From the IMG/VR virus record IMGVR_UViG_3300030329_004507, positions 1-59,597 of that record: 59,597 nt of DNA, one strand, 5' to 3'. This document shows positions 1-7,074 of the stretch, in pieces. Below the pieces are notes generated by a model. That model saw nothing but the letters and a program-made list of their open reading frames with translations. It had not been told where the DNA came from and ran no database searches. The stretch is from a virus. A program made the translations under genes and the position numbers. Position 1 is the stretch's first letter; each line of letters starts with the position of its first letter.

Positions 1-4
1 AGTA

Positions 5-215
5 CGGTAAGCCTTGGTAGAGATTGGTAATGGTCCGGAAGCGTACCACCGGCCACGCTGTCACACGGTAAGGAATGGTAAGGCCTGGTAATGATACGAG
101 TATGGTTCGAACGGCATATTGTTCCAGATGTTCATGTCCAGAACCGACCCCCACCATGGCGTACGATTCAAACGGCCTAATAACTGCGAGCAAAGGTCGG
201 TAACGGTAAGAAAAA
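5..215. repeat. Helically phased GGTAA repeats at the left end
   Basis: GGTA/GGTAA starts at 6, 16 and 26 and again at 67, 77 and 87, exactly 10 bp apart in each triplet, with two more GGTAA at 199 and 205. The two triplets align as an imperfect 29-bp direct repeat. A separate 15-bp repeat ending in AACGGC occurs at 101-115 and 162-176 (12 of 15 identical). One-turn spacing suggests a protein-binding array or origin-like element (inference). No plus-strand ORF covers this stretch; a gene entering from the left on the minus strand cannot be excluded. Confidence 0.6.
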
Positions 216-224
216 ATCCTTAGG

Positions 225-512
225 ATGGAAGGCTATGCTAAAATGCTCCATCGCTTTTATACACCGCTAGACCCACATTGGATATATACTCATATGCCTA
301 CCGAAAGAGAACACGATAAACACAACCCAGAAATCAAATCAGATCCCACATACTTTCGTCCACCATGGTTGGACCGCCTATACCTTCGTAAGGAATCAGT
401 ATGGGATTACATGATGCTATGGTTTCTACCCACTGGCTGTGTACGATGTTCCATCGTACGATATGTCATACTAGCATTAGCCATTATAGGCATAGCCAGT
501 CTATTAACTTAA
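225..512 (+). CDS. Small hypothetical membrane protein
   Basis: A 95-residue ORF of no recognised family. The first two thirds are polar and rich in Trp, Tyr, His and Pro; the last 20 or so residues (about 75-94) form one hydrophobic segment, so it may be a C-terminally anchored protein. An in-frame ATG at 243 is an alternative start. It is the only plus-strand ORF left of the minus-strand block and has no clear ribosome binding site, which lowers confidence. Confidence 0.4.
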   Translation: MEGYAKMLHRFYTPLDPHWIYTHMPTEREHDKHNPEIKSDPTYFRPPWLDRLYLRKESVWDYMMLWFLPTGCVRCSIVRYVILALAIIGIASLLT

Positions 513-718
513 CCTCCTATATAATCACATATCAATAAGAGTACAATAAGAACTCTAACAAGTATTAGGCCTAATCAATAAGGACGATATAATAAGATAC
601 AGAAAGGTGTCAAAAAATCTTAACGCGAATCTTCTAAAGAAGATTATGGGTCATATGCTCGATTACCAATAAATTTTTGCTGACGCATTCGTTCTTCGAA
701 CGCGGGTCGTATCCGCTA
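513..718. other. Intergenic region with small hairpins
   Basis: No convincing gene. It holds AATAAGA-type repeats at 530-600, a perfect 7-bp hairpin at 628-645 (AATCTTC, loop TAAA, GAAGATT) and a 5-bp hairpin near 686-698 (CGTTC, ttc, GAACG). The second lies just past the stop of the minus-strand gene at 719-1282 and could help end its transcript, though no T-run follows. Confidence 0.35.
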
Positions 719-1282
719 TTACCGAATCCGTTCGCCTGTGATTTTGATGTTGATACGAGTGGAATCGCTTCTGTTATATGTGCCGTGTCGTGACCACCAG
801 GGCCATTCTATCACTGTGCCTGCAGACCATTCTGTGAGTAGTTTATCTTCAAATCGCCATGCTTGTCCTTCTCGCCAATCTGTGACAAATACTACTCGTC
901 TAACCACATCATGAGTGTCTGGATTATGGTCGTTGGGTACACATCTATTCAACCAACCTGTGTCGCAATCCCAATGATCCACCACTTCTTTGCCAGGTCT
1001 TTGTATCAGCCATAATATGTGTGGATAACGAATATCAGGCATGGTGTCTTGAATCCATTGCTTTACAACCGGATCTCCATCCAGTATTACTCTCTCTAGA
1101 GTATAGTCTACATCTCGTTCTGGTGATTCAAATATGCCTGGACTCTCTCCTGCTTCGTGCCAGATATCTGGTAGTTTAACTGAGTCTAATACACGCCATA
1201 TATCGCCTTGATTTCTCTTCGCAACTTGCCGACTGATCTGCTCCCATTTGTCCTTGTCTGCTATCGCTTTTCTGTGGTCCAT
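719..1282 (-). CDS. 2OG-Fe(II) oxygenase-like protein
   Basis: 187 residues. The middle holds an HxD metal motif (DHWDCDT), and the C-terminal third holds the strand-turn-strand pattern around the distal His (EWPWWSRHGTYN) followed by RINIKITG. This closely parallels two proteins encoded at 51874-52512 and 53596-54303 (pattern WQDxPHxTxN, ending in xITG), so it is a paralogue. The family uses Fe(II) and 2-oxoglutarate to hydroxylate small molecules or peptides; the substrate here is unknown. It lies downstream of a strong terminator, so it probably has its own promoter. Confidence 0.65.
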   Translation of the reverse strand: MDHRKAIADKDKWEQISRQVAKRNQGDIWRVLDSVKLPDIWHEAGESPGIFESPERDVDYTLERVILDGDPVVKQWIQDTMPDIRYPHILWLIQRPGKEVVDHWDCDTGWLNRCVPNDHNPDTHDVVRRVVFVTDWREGQAWRFEDKLLTEWSAGTVIEWPWWSRHGTYNRSDSTRINIKITGERIR

Positions 1283-1306
1283 ATACGATTAATTATTCAT
1301 AAAAAA

Positions 1307-1338
1307 ACCCCACCAAACTATTTCTAATCTGATGGGGT
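1307..1338 (-). terminator. Rho-independent terminator (minus strand)
   Basis: ACCCCA.CA at 1307-1315 pairs with TG.TGGGGT at 1330-1338; on the minus strand the stem is followed by seven T (A-run at 1301-1307). It ends transcripts of the AAA+ ATPase/methyltransferase-like operon. Confidence 0.85.
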
Positions 1339-1366
1339 ATTCATCAAGGGAGGTCGATGAATTCTG

Positions 1367-1447
1367 TTATAGAGTATTACCTGGGCCTCCTGTCAGTAAT
1401 ACAATGAGAGTGAATATGGTTGCGAACACAATGAGTTCTATGCCCAT
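1367..1447 (-). CDS. Putative 26-residue membrane peptide
   Basis: Starts MGIELIVFATIF and is almost wholly hydrophobic before a Gly/Pro-rich tail. It sits between the preceding peptide ORF and the terminator at 1307-1338. No family recognised; coding is inferred only from packing and the single membrane-segment composition. Confidence 0.3.
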   Translation of the reverse strand: MGIELIVFATIFTLIVLLTGGPGNTL

Positions 1448-1448
1448 G

Positions 1449-1523
1449 TTATGACGCCCACCAAAGCATTATGATGATCATCAGGGTGATGCCCACCAGG
1501 TCCATTATCCATTCATTCCTCAT
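1449..1523 (-). CDS. Putative 24-residue membrane peptide
   Basis: Starts MRNEWIMDLVG two bases after the stop of the upstream 1525-2121 gene and has one hydrophobic segment. Small single-pass peptides recur in this minus-strand block, which supports but does not prove it. Confidence 0.3.
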   Translation of the reverse strand: MRNEWIMDLVGITLMIIIMLWWAS

Positions 1524-1524
1524 A

Positions 1525-2121
1525 TTATTTCACAATCTCCACACAGGCCTTGCCTAGGAACTGTGCTGGTCGATGATTATATCCTGTGCCTGCAGAGCAA
1601 TCTATAGTGGCAGATGAAAATACTGCCATCCTTTTGCCCACAGCCAACAGTGGTCTATGCCTGCTGATTTTCAGTATCTGTTCTGCCAGGAGCAACTTGC
1701 CACCATGCGACATGATAATATGCTCTGGCCAATCTTCTATGGTATCATAACTGAACGGCACTTCTTGTGAATCAATCCACAATAGATCCGGCCTGTCGCC
1801 TATCTCTGAATACTTCAGTATCGTTTTGGGTAGCCAGTTATATACGCCTTTAAAATTGAATATCTGTTTGTAATGATCAAACATCTTAGACCAAATATGA
1901 CTGCCCATGTCCACTTCACCCGGATCATAATTGGTGACTTCCACACCGTTTAGATCCTGTACTGCATAGAACAGATTGATGTTGGTGAAGCCACCTATGA
2001 CTTTGATTGTTTTAGGTTTGGCCTGTGTCAAAAAGTACCTACAAAACTCATACTCATTGAGAGTATAATCGATATAGTGTCTGCCTTCGTTGAATAGATC
2101 GTTTAACTGTTTTAGGTTCAT
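1525..2121 (-). CDS. Possible Rossmann-fold methyltransferase-like protein
   Basis: 198 residues when begun at the ATG at 2121, which overlaps the upstream ATPase stop by 4 bp (ATGA); the longer in-frame ORF would lie deep inside that gene. A hydrophobic strand with IKVIGGFTN, a later acidic end VTNYDPGE and a DLLWIDSQ strand resemble motifs I, II and IV of class I SAM-dependent methyltransferases. No catalytic motif for a specific substrate is seen. Translational coupling to the AAA+ ATPase suggests they act together. Confidence 0.4.
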   Translation of the reverse strand: MNLKQLNDLFNEGRHYIDYTLNEYEFCRYFLTQAKPKTIKVIGGFTNINLFYAVQDLNGVEVTNYDPGEVDMGSHIWSKMFDHYKQIFNFKGVYNWLPKTILKYSEIGDRPDLLWIDSQEVPFSYDTIEDWPEHIIMSHGGKLLLAEQILKISRHRPLLAVGKRMAVFSSATIDCSAGTGYNHRPAQFLGKACVEIVK

Positions 2122-3182
2122 GCTTTCAATTCTCTGTCTGGCTTCATGCAAGTGTTCTCCGCCAGTGCCTTGTATTTCTCTGGCGCCATCTTCCATAAGT
2201 CAGCAATCTTCAATACCATTCTTAGTGATATCTCTCTCAATTTATGCTTATTCAGGAAGATGAATTGTATTAGGTCTTCTTCCACATCCTTAGGCATGGC
2301 ATACTTCTCCAGCATACCTGCACCACATATCTGTCGGATTCTAAGCATACGATCTCGCATGGAATCTATTGTTAAATCCAAATAATGACATCTGCTCTGT
2401 AGAGCCTGTAGATGGTCTTGTAATTTTTTGGATTTGACATTGTCAAACTTGATGTTCGTGATAAAGATAACACCACCATTGAACTCAAATGAGTTAGGCA
2501 TACCTTCTGCCATTAGTGTTCTAGATTCTGTGTTCCAATGCAGAGTTCTTCGCGGAGTAGTGTCCAAGGCCGCCTTAAGCAAGTTCAAAGCCAAGTCATC
2601 ATACAATATTGCATCACAGTCATCAAAGCATACGACATGACCTTTGCCTGAATGCTCATATAATTTCTTATACAATCCTATGGCACTCATTGCACCTTTA
2701 ACCATTTCAAATTTTCGCTTGTCGCCAGCGATGTCTTGAAACATATTTTGTTTCTCCAGTGCTTTTTCAACACCATAAGACTTACCTATACCTGGAGGGC
2801 CGGATACAATCATTGCTCTAACTTTACTCGTCGCAACTGCATCTGCCATCTCATCTAGTATAGAAAATCTAGCCGCGATTCTGTCTATCGCTTGTTCGTC
2901 TGTTTCGTTCTGTTCTGGTGATGGAGCCACTTTAGACTTTAGTTCATCACGATGTGTCACATACTGTCCTTCTGGGACTATGGTCAATGATGCTATGTCT
3001 GGAACATTTACTCGAGCCTTATCCAACCCTTCAAAGCCATCAAACTCTGAGCAATCAACAGTCACAAAACCGCCTTCTTTATCGCCTGAGAATTTTTGGT
3101 AATCTTTGAGAATAGGAAATACACGACCAGACATATCATTGCCTCGATATGATCCTGTTTCTATTTTAATGTATTTTTTCAA
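2118..3182 (-). CDS. AAA+ family ATPase
   Basis: 354 residues. Walker A GPPGIGKS lies at about 128-135, Walker B VVCFDD at 183-188, and a sensor-1-like strand VIFITN at about 238-243. This architecture resembles phage AAA+ ATPases annotated near replication genes in marine T4-like phages. The N-terminal 100 residues are not recognised. It has its own promoter (3208-3235) and is followed by the coupled 1525-2121 gene, then a terminator. Confidence 0.8.
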   Translation of the reverse strand: MKKYIKIETGSYRGNDMSGRVFPILKDYQKFSGDKEGGFVTVDCSEFDGFEGLDKARVNVPDIASLTIVPEGQYVTHRDELKSKVAPSPEQNETDEQAIDRIAARFSILDEMADAVATSKVRAMIVSGPPGIGKSYGVEKALEKQNMFQDIAGDKRKFEMVKGAMSAIGLYKKLYEHSGKGHVVCFDDCDAILYDDLALNLLKAALDTTPRRTLHWNTESRTLMAEGMPNSFEFNGGVIFITNIKFDNVKSKKLQDHLQALQSRCHYLDLTIDSMRDRMLRIRQICGAGMLEKYAMPKDVEEDLIQFIFLNKHKLREISLRMVLKIADLWKMAPEKYKALAENTCMKPDRELKA

Positions 3183-3207
3183 GATTTCCTCCCCTTGTTT
3201 TTCTTAT

Positions 3208-3235
3208 ATTATAGCACGGTTTCTGCATAAGTCTA
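3208..3235 (-). promoter_or_regulatory. Sigma70-like promoter for the ATPase operon
   Basis: On the minus strand: TAGACT (-35), 16 bp, TATAAT (-10), with the transcript start about 20 bp before the ATPase ATG and a purine-rich AGGGGAGGAA-type site between. Confidence 0.65.
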
Positions 3236-3270
3236 CCATATCTGGTAATTTCATTTGGTAAATTAGTTGA

Positions 3271-3312
3271 ACAGGCGAGCGAGTTGAAATGAAATGAAAG
3301 GTACTCGCCTGT
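3271..3312 (-). terminator. Perfect 9-bp hairpin after the minus-strand operon
   Basis: ACAGGCGAG (3271-3279) pairs perfectly with CTCGCCTGT (3304-3312) across a 24-nt loop, just past the stop of the 3326-3565 gene. There is no strong T-run, so it may be a processing or stability element rather than a true intrinsic terminator. Confidence 0.5.
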
Positions 3313-3325
3313 CCAGATTCTCCAC

Positions 3326-3565
3326 TTATTGTTTTTTAGAGAATTTCGAAATCAGATTAGAAAATTGTGCCTTCATAACCAACCAATTTTTCTTCTGAAA
3401 TTCTTTCGTGCTTTCTATCTCCAATGAGATATGATTACCTATCTTAGTTGGAATCTGTCCAACTGTGTTCAAGGTATCTTGAATTGAATTAGTTTTATCA
3501 TCTGCTGATGCAACTCCGCTTATCAGTCCCCAACTCAATACAATTACTCCTAATAGTTTTTTCAT
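3326..3565 (-). CDS. Small exported protein
   Basis: 79 residues from the ATG at 3565, which follows the upstream stop at once; the longer ORF adds 11 residues without a start signal. MKKLLGVIVLSWGLISGVASA is a typical Sec signal peptide with an AxA cleavage site, leaving a 58-residue Lys-rich amphipathic mature part. Function unknown; a periplasmic role late in infection is one possibility. Confidence 0.55.
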   Translation of the reverse strand: MKKLLGVIVLSWGLISGVASADDKTNSIQDTLNTVGQIPTKIGNHISLEIESTKEFQKKNWLVMKAQFSNLISKFSKKQ

Positions 3566-3566
3566 A

Positions 3567-3866
3567 CTATCCTTCCGAAGCCAATTGATCTTCAGCAACC
3601 GTTAGCCTGGCTTCATTTAAGGCTCTTGCGATTGCTACCTGTTTTCCAGATTCGTTGTTTTCGCAAGTGTATCTATAACTCCAATCAATGCCGTCATCAC
3701 CATAATTGTCTCTTGGATACTTCTTGCCATTTATTCTTATCAACCATCCTGCTACATTTACACATTCCATTTCGTCTGAATCGTCATACTTTCTATTCCA
3801 ATAGTCGTCATCAGTCCATTGTGCCTGTATCTTTAATGGTAATCCGTTGTCTGCTATTATTTTCAT
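3567..3866 (-). CDS. Hypothetical protein, Asp/Trp/Tyr-rich
   Basis: 99 residues, soluble, acidic in the middle, with two Cys (about 35 and 69). No family recognised. It overlaps the upstream lipoprotein gene by 4 bp, so the two are translationally coupled. Confidence 0.5.
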   Translation of the reverse strand: MKIIADNGLPLKIQAQWTDDDYWNRKYDDSDEMECVNVAGWLIRINGKKYPRDNYGDDGIDWSYRYTCENNESGKQVAIARALNEARLTVAEDQLASEG

Positions 3867-4093
3867 TCTTTATTTTCTATTTCTTCCCAAACATCTTCTG
3901 GGTCTTTATCTTTCTTATATTTTTTTAAGGCAGATGTGTCTCCACTACCAATTGCCTTAAAGAATTCACTCATTGCTGAAGTCTTCTCCTTCACCGTCTG
4001 ACATCCAGACAGCATTATCACAGCAACCAATATTGACAATGATAACAATGACCATTTGAATAATCTAAACAGATATCTATTCACTTCAGTCAT
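3863..4093 (-). CDS. Small lipoprotein
   Basis: 76 residues. A hydrophobic stretch at about 13-29 ends in LSGC, a lipobox with Cys31 as the likely lipidated residue; the mature part is Lys-rich and acidic at the end. Small phage lipoproteins may act as outer-membrane spanin subunits or as superinfection-exclusion proteins; with the membrane protein just upstream (4086-4346) a lysis role is possible but unproven. Confidence 0.6.
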   Translation of the reverse strand: MTEVNRYLFRLFKWSLLSLSILVAVIMLSGCQTVKEKTSAMSEFFKAIGSGDTSALKKYKKDKDPEDVWEEIENKE

Positions 4094-4346
4094 CTAACTT
4101 CTCCTTCAACTTCTCGATCAACTTCCTTTGTTCATCATCATAACTCATTGAATACCAATAATATAGCATTCCAATTGGTAGTAGAATACCTATCAAAGGT
4201 AAAAACAAGTCTCTGACATCAAAATAAATCAACACCTTGATCAACAATATCATTGCCAACACAAGACCTGCTCCTTTTAACAGCCATTTCAAATTTTTCT
4301 TGCCGTCTTTATAAATTTCTTTCATTATCCAATTCAATCTATTCAT
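4086..4346 (-). CDS. Two-segment membrane protein
   Basis: 86 residues with a charged N-terminus, two hydrophobic segments at about 24-44 and 49-66, and a charged Lys/Glu-rich tail. No family recognised; the size and two segments would fit a holin-like topology, but nothing specific shows it. It overlaps both neighbours by 1-8 bp. Confidence 0.5.
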   Translation of the reverse strand: MNRLNWIMKEIYKDGKKNLKWLLKGAGLVLAMILLIKVLIYFDVRDLFLPLIGILLPIGMLYYWYSMSYDDEQRKLIEKLKEKLDD

Positions 4347-4681
4347 TATACCTTCTCCTTTAATGTATGAATTGGGTCATCTTCATATGGTTCCCAATGA
4401 AGTTCATTAGTCTCTTCTAAATCATACCATTGATCTTCTATTGCTTTATATTCTTCTATCAATTCTGATGGCTCCATATTTTTAAAGCCTTTGAATCCAC
4501 CTTCTAAGATATAGGTTAAAGTATCATAATCACCACACTTGTAATCAGAATAGATGCCATGAATCTCAACCTGTAGACATCTTTCAGCCATTACATAATG
4601 AGTCAATTTCATTGCTCTTTCATCTTCATATAAAAGATCATCGTGCTTATCAAATATAATTTCTTTTAATCTAGTTCCCAT
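4346..4681 (-). CDS. Hypothetical acidic protein
   Basis: 111 residues, soluble, rich in Glu, Asp and Tyr, no motif recognised. Its start touches the stop of the 4681-5145 gene (TAATG-type overlap). Confidence 0.5.
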   Translation of the reverse strand: MGTRLKEIIFDKHDDLLYEDERAMKLTHYVMAERCLQVEIHGIYSDYKCGDYDTLTYILEGGFKGFKNMEPSELIEEYKAIEDQWYDLEETNELHWEPYEDDPIHTLKEKV

Positions 4682-5145
4682 TAGAACGGTATCTCCATAT
4701 CTGTTTCAACCTTTTTATCAGAAGTTTCTTTTTCTTCTTTCTTCCATCTGTATGAGTCACCTGTCCATTCAGGATCTTCATAGTTTTCAAAATGTTGATC
4801 TGTGTCTGAATCCCAATCTTCGTATGGAACACATTCTTCAACCTTTTGAACTCTAGGTTCTCTGCCATACTTTTCATAATCATAATCAGTTTCAATATCA
4901 CTATTGTAATCGTTGGCATAAACTTCTACTGGCTCATCACCGTAGTATCCATCTTGCCATTCAATCTTTTCAATTCCACCGTGTTCTGAAACTGCATCTT
5001 CGGCCTCTTCTTTTGAATTGGCAACCACATCGTATTCAACCCAAGCGGTATAATGTTTTCTAACTCTAAATTTTTGCTTACCGATGTCCTTATGTGGATC
5101 ATCTTTTTTGTAAGTTCCGTCTATTATTTTTATTTCTTCTGTCAT
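4681..5145 (-). CDS. Hypothetical acidic protein, first gene after a promoter
   Basis: 154 residues. Residues about 25-60 (FRVRKHYTAWVEYDVV, then KEEAEDAV) resemble short phage proteins with a beta-strand followed by a helix starting at an EEA motif, also seen in the protein at 10788-10955. The rest is strongly acidic. A strong AAGGAGTTGAAATG ribosome site and the promoter at 5165-5192 precede it. Confidence 0.55.
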   Translation of the reverse strand: MTEEIKIIDGTYKKDDPHKDIGKQKFRVRKHYTAWVEYDVVANSKEEAEDAVSEHGGIEKIEWQDGYYGDEPVEVYANDYNSDIETDYDYEKYGREPRVQKVEECVPYEDWDSDTDQHFENYEDPEWTGDSYRWKKEEKETSDKKVETDMEIPF

Positions 5146-5164
5146 TTCAACTCCTTATTTTTTA

Positions 5165-5192
5165 ATTTTAACATGGATTTATTCTCTGTCAA
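5165..5192 (-). promoter_or_regulatory. Sigma70-like promoter of the repeated early type
   Basis: Minus strand: TTGACA, 16 bp ending ATCCATGT, then TAAAAT. The spacer end and the following AAGGAGTTGAAA site are shared with promoters at 9602, 12208, 13546 and 14977. The -35 overlaps the end of the 5179-5346 gene. Confidence 0.75.
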
Positions 5193-5346
5193 CCAACCCA
5201 AAGGTATAAACTGTATCAAGTATGATTCCGATAGCAAAGAATAATCCTACACATTGTAGAATCAAATCATCTGTTTTCCATAAACCATAACAACCACCTG
5301 CAAAGAATATTCTTGAAAAAACTAAGAACCAATATCTATTTTCCAT
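5179..5346 (-). CDS. 55-residue membrane protein
   Basis: Starts MENRYWFLVFSRIF at an ATG overlapping the upstream stop (TAATG) and has two hydrophobic segments (about 5-20 and 31-49). No family recognised. Too short for many gene finders, but it fills a gap exactly between two genes and its overlap fits the block's pattern. Confidence 0.55.
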   Translation of the reverse strand: MENRYWFLVFSRIFFAGGCYGLWKTDDLILQCVGLFFAIGIILDTVYTFGLVDRE

Positions 5347-5654
5347 TATCCACATTCTCCTTCTTTGGCAACTCTATCCATCGCTTCTTGCCAATTAATT
5401 TTGATACCATATGCTGATGGTTCATCACAACCTTCTACAGGATAGAATTCATAAAATACTCTCCATGGGTCAATGTCTTCAGCATAAGCATCTTCAACCA
5501 TTGCTCTGATTCTTTTTTGTTCTGATATTCCGTTGCTCCAATATCCGTGATCATCTGAATATTGGAATGTCCAATCATGCTCTTTTAATTCTTTTTCAAG
5601 AGCCATCAAAATGAATTGTGGTTTTAGTTTTCTTTCTTTAACTGTTTCAACCAT
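5346..5654 (-). CDS. Hypothetical protein
   Basis: 102 residues when started at MVETVKER, whose ATG overlaps the upstream stop (TAATG); three extra residues upstream are less likely. Acidic, Trp- and Tyr-rich, with no recognised motif. Confidence 0.5.
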   Translation of the reverse strand: MVETVKERKLKPQFILMALEKELKEHDWTFQYSDDHGYWSNGISEQKRIRAMVEDAYAEDIDPWRVFYEFYPVEGCDEPSAYGIKINWQEAMDRVAKEGECG

Positions 5655-5953
5655 TAATAACACCTTACCTTCAATATCTTACCTTTTGGTCCATTAAGTC
5701 TTTGCCAATATGTTAGAGTGTAAGTTCCAAGATGAATTGTTGAACTACAAATCTGATTGCCAACATATTTCATTTCTGCTTCAGACCATCCTGGATTTTC
5801 TATCCATAATGAGATGTTCTGTGGCCAGTAAGATTTGATTCCTAAACCATCTAAGACACTTTTAATCTGTGCCTGTCCCGAAGAACTAACATCTGCTCTA
5901 GCAATACCTGTTAGGCCTATTATAATTAATGTCGTCAATATAAGTTTTTTCAT
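5654..5953 (-). CDS. Small exported protein
   Basis: 99 residues. MKKLILTTLIIIGLTGIARA is a Sec signal peptide with ARA before the cut; the mature protein of about 79 residues has two Cys (about 68 and 98) that could form a disulfide in the periplasm. No family recognised. Confidence 0.6.
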   Translation of the reverse strand: MKKLILTTLIIIGLTGIARADVSSSGQAQIKSVLDGLGIKSYWPQNISLWIENPGWSEAEMKYVGNQICSSTIHLGTYTLTYWQRLNGPKGKILKVRCY

Positions 5954-6276
5954 TACTTTCCCCTTCTCATTTCGTTTTCTAATTCTAACAATATATCCAC
6001 ATCAGAATCTTCTTTGTCTTCGTCTGTGAATACAGGTGTTTCTGCATCTGCTGGAACGAAATCAAAAGCGAATTCGTCACCTACGAAATACATATTAACG
6101 CCACCTTCTGGATTAATAAACTCTTTATAGAAAGTTCTTAATTCTTTGTGAATAAAATCACAATCTCTATCTTCTTCTAATTTAAGATATAAAGTACCAT
6201 GAACAAATTCTTGTCTTTTGATACTACCAATTCCATCTATGAAAATTTGGATTTGTTTTTCAATGTTTTTTTGCAT
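5953..6276 (-). CDS. Hypothetical acidic protein
   Basis: 107 residues from the ATG at 6276; an upstream TTG in frame is less likely because AAGGAG lies 9 nt before this ATG. The C-terminal 30 residues are rich in Asp and Glu. First gene after the promoter at 6300-6327 and coupled to the exported-protein gene. Confidence 0.5.
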   Translation of the reverse strand: MQKNIEKQIQIFIDGIGSIKRQEFVHGTLYLKLEEDRDCDFIHKELRTFYKEFINPEGGVNMYFVGDEFAFDFVPADAETPVFTDEDKEDSDVDILLELENEMRRGK

Positions 6277-6299
6277 AATTTTCAACTCCTTATATATTC

Positions 6300-6327
6300 A
6301 GTATAACACCTTTTACCATACGGTCAA
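6300..6327 (-). promoter_or_regulatory. Sigma70-like extended -10 promoter
   Basis: Minus strand: TTGACC, 16 bp, TATACT preceded by TGT (extended -10), followed by a short leader and AAGGAGTTG. Confidence 0.75.
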
Positions 6328-6346
6328 CCACCAAAAAACCTATATT

Positions 6347-6505
6347 TTATGCGGTTAATTTGCCAATAGTATCTTCAATTTCAAAGATTTCTTGCTCAAT
6401 TTGGTGCATTTTAACCAAGTTATTACCAACATATTCTAATCGATCTTCCAAAACAATTTTCTGTCGTTCTAGATCAGCAATTCTATCTTTGGTATCCTGT
6501 GTCAT
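6347..6505 (-). CDS. 52-residue coiled-coil protein
   Basis: Starts MTQDTKDRIADLERQK. Leu/Ile/Val recur at heptad spacing through residues 9-50, predicting one long coiled coil, like small phage oligomeric accessory proteins. It starts five bases after the stop of the zinc-ribbon gene and ends just upstream of the promoter at 6300. Confidence 0.55.
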   Translation of the reverse strand: MTQDTKDRIADLERQKIVLEDRLEYVGNNLVKMHQIEQEIFEIEDTIGKLTA

Positions 6506-6510
6506 TGTCT

Positions 6511-6723
6511 TTACCATATCTCTTCTACCTCGGCTTCAACATCTTCGTCTTCCCAACCATCAGAATCATTGTCATACACTTTGCCACTCTTGGCTCCGCA
6601 TCTTGAACACTTATGTTCTTTTTCAGTCATTGGTCCGTGTTCACAATCTGAGCACCACCAATCAAGTTCATGATTGTCTTCTTCAAGTGCCACATCACTC
6701 AAAATTTGATCTAGATCATCCAT
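6511..6723 (-). CDS. Small zinc-ribbon protein
   Basis: 70 residues. CSDC (about 24-27) and CSRC (about 39-42) form a CxxC-x11-CxxC zinc ribbon, with acidic flanks. Such small ribbons bind nucleic acid or protein, for example as transcription or repair adaptors; no specific role can be read from the sequence. Confidence 0.6.
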   Translation of the reverse strand: MDDLDQILSDVALEEDNHELDWWCSDCEHGPMTEKEHKCSRCGAKSGKVYDNDSDGWEDEDVEAEVEEIW

Positions 6724-6724
6724 A

Positions 6725-6940
6725 TTATTGTTCTCCTAGTTTTCGAATTAATAAGTCTTTAATCAATCTTTCTAAGTATTCATTATCAGTCATACCTTGA
6801 CCATTATACTCTTGAATCAAAGGTATCATTACATTTGGATCTGGAAATACTTTGTCTTGAAGTTCTTTCACAGCCACTGATAGATAAATTAATAAACCTA
6901 GTATCGCCAAATTGATTGCCATGTTTATCTTATTTGTCAT
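6725..6940 (-). CDS. Small single-pass membrane protein
   Basis: 71 residues with one hydrophobic segment (about 7-24) and an acidic, charged C-terminal domain. Its ATG overlaps the stop of the Lys-rich gene at 6937 by 4 bp (ATGA). Confidence 0.5.
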   Translation of the reverse strand: MTNKINMAINLAILGLLIYLSVAVKELQDKVFPDPNVMIPLIQEYNGQGMTDNEYLERLIKDLLIRKLGEQ

Positions 6941-7074
6941 ATCGACAGTCCTCCATCTTTCTTTTTGTATAAGACCTTGATAGTACCATCTCCTGGAAGA
7001 TAATATCCATCTACGATCTTTTTGGTTGTTTTTCTTTTCTTTGTCTTCTTTGTTTTTTTCTTTTTTGGTTTCAT
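6937..7074 (-). CDS. 45-residue lysine-rich protein
   Basis: The first 19 residues are nearly all Lys, Thr, Arg and Pro (MKPKKKKTKKTKKRK), followed by a short Tyr/Gly-containing tail. It resembles a nucleic-acid-binding tail. The ATG overlaps the DNA ligase stop (TAATG), and its stop overlaps the next start (ATGA). Confidence 0.5.
   Translation of the reverse strand: MKPKKKKTKKTKKRKTTKKIVDGYYLPGDGTIKVLYKKKDGGLSI

Noticed and set aside
101-176. GGTTCGAAC and GATTCAAAC strings that look like tRNA T-loops
   Set aside because: No acceptor, D or anticodon stems can be built around them; they are part of a direct repeat.
6360-6800. 146-codon plus-strand ORF antisense to small minus genes
   Set aside because: It runs opposite three coupled minus-strand genes (coiled coil, zinc ribbon, membrane protein) and has Ser/Leu/His-rich antisense composition and no start signal.
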